From the NCBI RefSeq assembly GCF_022539315.1, contig NC_066327.1, positions 13,928,995 through 13,992,994 of the forward strand: a stretch of DNA of 64,000 bases, in the 5' to 3' direction. The notes below the pieces were generated by a model. It was not told the DNA's origin. It ran no database searches and saw nothing but the letters and a program-made list of their open reading frames with translations. Below are positions 61,151 through 64,000 of the stretch, in pieces. Source of the DNA: Serinus canaria. Its lineage: Eukaryota > Chordata > Aves > Passeriformes > Fringillidae. The position numbers and the translations under genes are program-made. Position 1 is the stretch's first letter; every line of letters starts with the position of its first letter.

Positions 61151-62570
61151 CTTTTAGTGTATAAGCAGGTCAGGCAGCTATGATTTCATTTTGCTCATCT
61201 ACTCGGCACTGGCTTTGTAAATCAGTTTGGAATCCCAGTTCTTTATGTCAAAGATCAGCAGTGTCACCTGCAAGCTTAGATGGAGAAGTGGATCTAAGGA
61301 GAAACTTCATCCCTCTGGGAAGATGGGGAGAGGGTGGAACTGGGTTTCAATGGCAGAATGGAAACCATCTCCTCTGGCCCTGAATTTGAAGCACCTGGAT
61401 CAGAACCTGTGCCTGCAGCTTCAGGTCTATGTTAAAATGGAAAAACCCCTAAGAAACAAAAATGTGTTTTTAATTTGTCTTTTTCTTCCAGCTGTTTCTG
61501 AGTGAAGTCTTGACTGAAAATCTGTTTGAACAGGCTAATATTAACCTGCTTCCATGATTTGATGCCAGATTGTAGTGAGAACAATGTCTCAGATTTGAGA
61601 GATGTAACGTTTGGCCCTAGGCCTCCGTTTGCTATTAAATTTGTGTTTCATGTCACCTCTAAAGAAAGGCTGCCTTTGCAGCTGGTCCTGGCTGCCCTGT
61701 TCTGCTCGAGAATCCACCATGGTATTTTTGAAACTAAGATTAAACAAAATTTAAAAACTTAAAGACCATGGGCAGAAGAGGAAACTGAGTCTTCACCAGT
61801 CCCAAAGGGCTACATCTGGAGGGAAGGAAGAGCCACAGCTGCCTGTCATTCCTAATGATGCAGAGTGGTGCAAGCTGGTTGCAGGCAACTCCTTTATAAC
61901 TTCCTTTTTTGAGACCTAATTTCTCTTCCTGCCCTTCTACCCTACACTTGAGAGGTAAGACAAACATCTTCCTGAATCCCTTTGGAGGCTTGATACCAGT
62001 AGCAGAACATTTAACCCCTCAGCAAAGGTTTGCTGGACTACTGTTTATTTATTTACCTAATTAGTTGTAGTTGGATTGAATTGATCCCTAGTCTTAGAGC
62101 TGATGGGAAATATCCATGTGCAAGGAATAACTGCAGGACCAGTGCAAATGGCAAGTGCTACCCTGGAGGTGTGTGAATGTTATTGTTTGGAAATTGTTAA
62201 TGAGGGAAGAAGTTAACAGAAATTGGTGATGTTTTAGGAGATGGCAAGATGGCCTTGTGTCCACTGGGTGTCCTAGGAAAGAGATCAAACCCAAAATGTT
62301 CCAGCCAGAATATGGAATGCTTTTCATTGCCAAAAGGTGTCTTTCCTGAGTCTGGCAACACATTTCAAACTGTGTATCCAGTGGGTATTTGGGTATGAAA
62401 GCAGTAAGTTCAAAATATGAATAGTTTAAATACTGACATTTTAGATAGGTCTTTCATTTCTGTCTCCCTACACCCCACATAGCCAAGAAAGTCAGAGAAT
62501 GTAATAACTTACAAAACTTTGTGAAATGGGTACCTCTGAACGTCCATAATTTTTACCTCTTAAAATTGTG
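61151..62570. other. Unique sequence, no gene recognised
   Basis: No exon, repeat family or RNA gene is recognised. Open frames stay below 93 codons. Confidence 0.5.
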
Positions 62571-62571
62571 G

Positions 62572-62705
62572 AATTGGTGTTCTGTTTTCCTTTTCTTTTC
62601 CTTTTTTTTTTAACCCTTTCACAATTATTCAACTGGACACAAACTGAAAAACAGCAGAAAGAGAACTGAAAAAAAAGACAGAAAAAATGCAAGGGGAAAA
62701 AAGTG
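62572..62705. repeat. Pyrimidine-rich run followed by purine-rich run
   Basis: TTTTCCTTTTCTTTTCCTTTTTTTTTTAACCC (about 62583-62617) is followed within 30 bp by an A/G-rich run (GAAAAACAGCAGAAAGAGAAC ... GAAAAAAAAGACAG). The two are roughly complementary in composition and could pair in a transcript, but the complementarity is imperfect. Confidence 0.6.
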
Positions 62706-63476
62706 AGTGCAATATCAGTGATTCAATCACACCCAGTAACAAAAACCTAGAGAAGAAGAAAACAGAAGGGAAAAAAGGCTTAAAAATTGCCCAAAATATT
62801 TTAAAGGGAAAAGTTTTGGAAAGACAAAACCTGGTAATTTTTAACAGTTTTTCTTTTTCTATTTGTTTAAATCAGTTCCAGTGCTATCAATGGTGTTAGA
62901 ATCAAGAGCTTCAAAATGTAGCCTTTTAAACAGAAGCCTTCTCCAGAAAGGATTTATCCTCTTTGGTAGAGAAAAACAGGTTTTGAACTGGGCTTTGGGT
63001 TGAAGTCTAAAATCTTGCAAACTTTGTTTCTGTAGATTTTCTTTGCAAAAGCATTGCAAAACTAGCTGCTCTAATGAATTGTTGGTTCTTTTCCCATTTT
63101 AGATTAGATGCAAAACCAGAACACTGGTGGCTAATTCAGACCTTGGGAGTTGTTCCTGAACTTATCCCAAAATTTAGAAGCATTAATCTTCATGATTTTG
63201 ACTCTTACCTATCTCCAGTCAAAATATGTTTCGCATGACTTCATCCCTTTGCTAAGTGAATTGAAGGCAGTTAATTGCTTGTTTGTTTCTTTAGTCTCAA
63301 AGTAATTAAATGTTAATTCTCTCCATAGCTGAAACAATACTCTGAAGCAGAAAAAATTAAGTTTTTTTAATTACTACCAAGGGTTTTGTTGTTGATCCTA
63401 ACAATAGAATTCAAGGTGATCCAAGGTAATAAGGCCTCTTCTCCATAGATTTCAGGTCTCACCAAACATTAATTGA
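62706..63476. other. Unique sequence, no gene recognised
   Basis: Apart from an acceptor-like TTCTTTTCCCATTTTAG near 63102, I see no repeat, exon or RNA gene. Confidence 0.5.
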
Positions 63477-63795
63477 ATACCTGTGGCTAGTTTTGCTTGG
63501 GGTAGGGTTAATTTTCTTCGTAGGAGTTGATCTGGAGCTGTGTTTTGGATTTGTCCTGGAAGCAGTGTGGATAATCCAGGGCTGTTTTCATGACTGCTGA
63601 GCAGGAACTGGGGGGACACAGCCAGGACAGCTGACCCCAACTGACCCCAGGGATATGTCAGACCATGTGGTGTCATTCTCAGCATATAAAGCTGAGGAAG
63701 AAGGAGAAATGGGGTGTTTGGAGTGATGGTGTTTATCTTTCCAAGTCCCCTTAACAGTGTTTTGTGGCCCTCTGGGGTTAAACCATGACAATACC
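63477..63795 (-). mobile_element. Solo LTR of an avian endogenous retrovirus with 5-bp target duplication
   Basis: The element spans 63482-63790 (309 bp) on the minus strand, beginning TGTCATGGTTTAACCCCAGA and ending CTAGCCACA, so it has the TG...CA termini of a retroviral LTR. It is flanked by a perfect ATACC duplication at 63477-63481 and 63791-63795. No internal gag, pol or env sequence is present, so it is a solo LTR formed by recombination between the two LTRs of a former provirus. The internal GGGGTCAGCTGTCCTGG and CAAGCAAAACTAG words are typical of abundant songbird LTRs. A 5-bp duplication favours the ERVL-like class. The subfamily is not determined, and the element has no coding capacity. 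Confidence 0.85.
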
Positions 63796-64000
63796 TCACC
63801 TAAGAAATAAAAGAGGCTAAACCCCATGTTCTATGGTGGATAGTAGAATTATATCAGCTTTAAATGTAGGGAAATTAGAGCATAATGCTGCCAAGGGACA
63901 CCTCTGAGCATTGGTCATTGCATCCTTCCAGCCAACAGTGCTGGTGCTTCCCTTGCACTCAGCCAGGACCACGGTGGGACCTCAGAGGTGCTCTGGATCC
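63796..64000. other. Unique sequence to window end
   Basis: No feature is recognised after the LTR target duplication. Confidence 0.5.

Noticed and set aside
1..64000. Operons, ribosome binding sites, CRISPR arrays, phage or plasmid genes
   Set aside because: The repeat content and lack of long open frames show vertebrate nuclear DNA. Prokaryotic features were looked for and none were seen.
1..64000. Known microRNA hairpins
   Set aside because: I looked for remembered mature sequences such as let-7, miR-9, miR-124 and miR-137 and saw none. A systematic folding scan could not be run.

Overview
This window looks like nuclear DNA from a bird, most likely a passerine (songbird group). Several avian-type repeats support this. 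There are CR1 retroposon 3' tails at about 24.3 and 29.0 kb. At 8.6 kb there is a tRNA-Ile-headed SINE with a CR1-like tail, the pattern known as TguSINE1 in passerines. At 63.5-63.8 kb there is a solo LTR of the avian endogenous-retrovirus type that starts TGTCATGG and is flanked by a perfect 5-bp target duplication. Base composition is mostly AT-rich with few CpGs, and there are no prokaryotic gene signals. The identification rests on remembered repeat families, not on an alignment.

I find no protein-coding gene, rRNA, functional tRNA or CRISPR array. The longest open frames are 156-219 codons. Most lie in compositionally biased DNA (polypyrimidine, minisatellite or GC-rich patches), many begin at non-ATG codons, and none resembles a protein family I know. 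The window reads as a gene desert or a very large intron.

Layout. 1-8.5 kb: AT-rich unique sequence with a candidate conserved noncoding element (CNE) at 2.9-3.5 kb. 8.6-10.9 kb: the most structured block, holding the SINE, a heptamer minisatellite with a 92-bp higher-order repeat, a short CpG-island-like segment, an AT-rich CNE-like stretch, a 25-nt poly(A), and a purine-rich tract. 11-22 kb: mostly featureless, with two MIR-like fossils, CNE candidates at 14.2 and 18.9 kb, and a possible minus-strand polyadenylation site at 19.3 kb. 22.1-23.5 kb: a splice-acceptor-like site followed by an open frame, then two strong CNE candidates. 24-37 kb: three CR1 remnants, a 34-bp tandem duplication, and CNE candidates at 31.3, 31.9 and 33.9 kb. 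37-52 kb: a GC-richer patch at 37-38.3 kb, CNE candidates at 43.3 and 46.0 kb, a (CA)n microsatellite, and fossil repeats. 52.5-53.6 kb: the strongest CNE cluster. 54-64 kb: fossil repeats, a possible plus-strand polyadenylation site at 59.2 kb, and the solo LTR.

If the CNE calls are right, the biology here is long-range regulation of a developmental gene outside the window. I cannot name that gene. The CNE calls come from sequence texture: retained CpGs in AT-rich DNA, dense homeodomain, SOX and POU-like words, no repeats, and no open frame. They need cross-species alignment. I found no previously undescribed system that I could defend.
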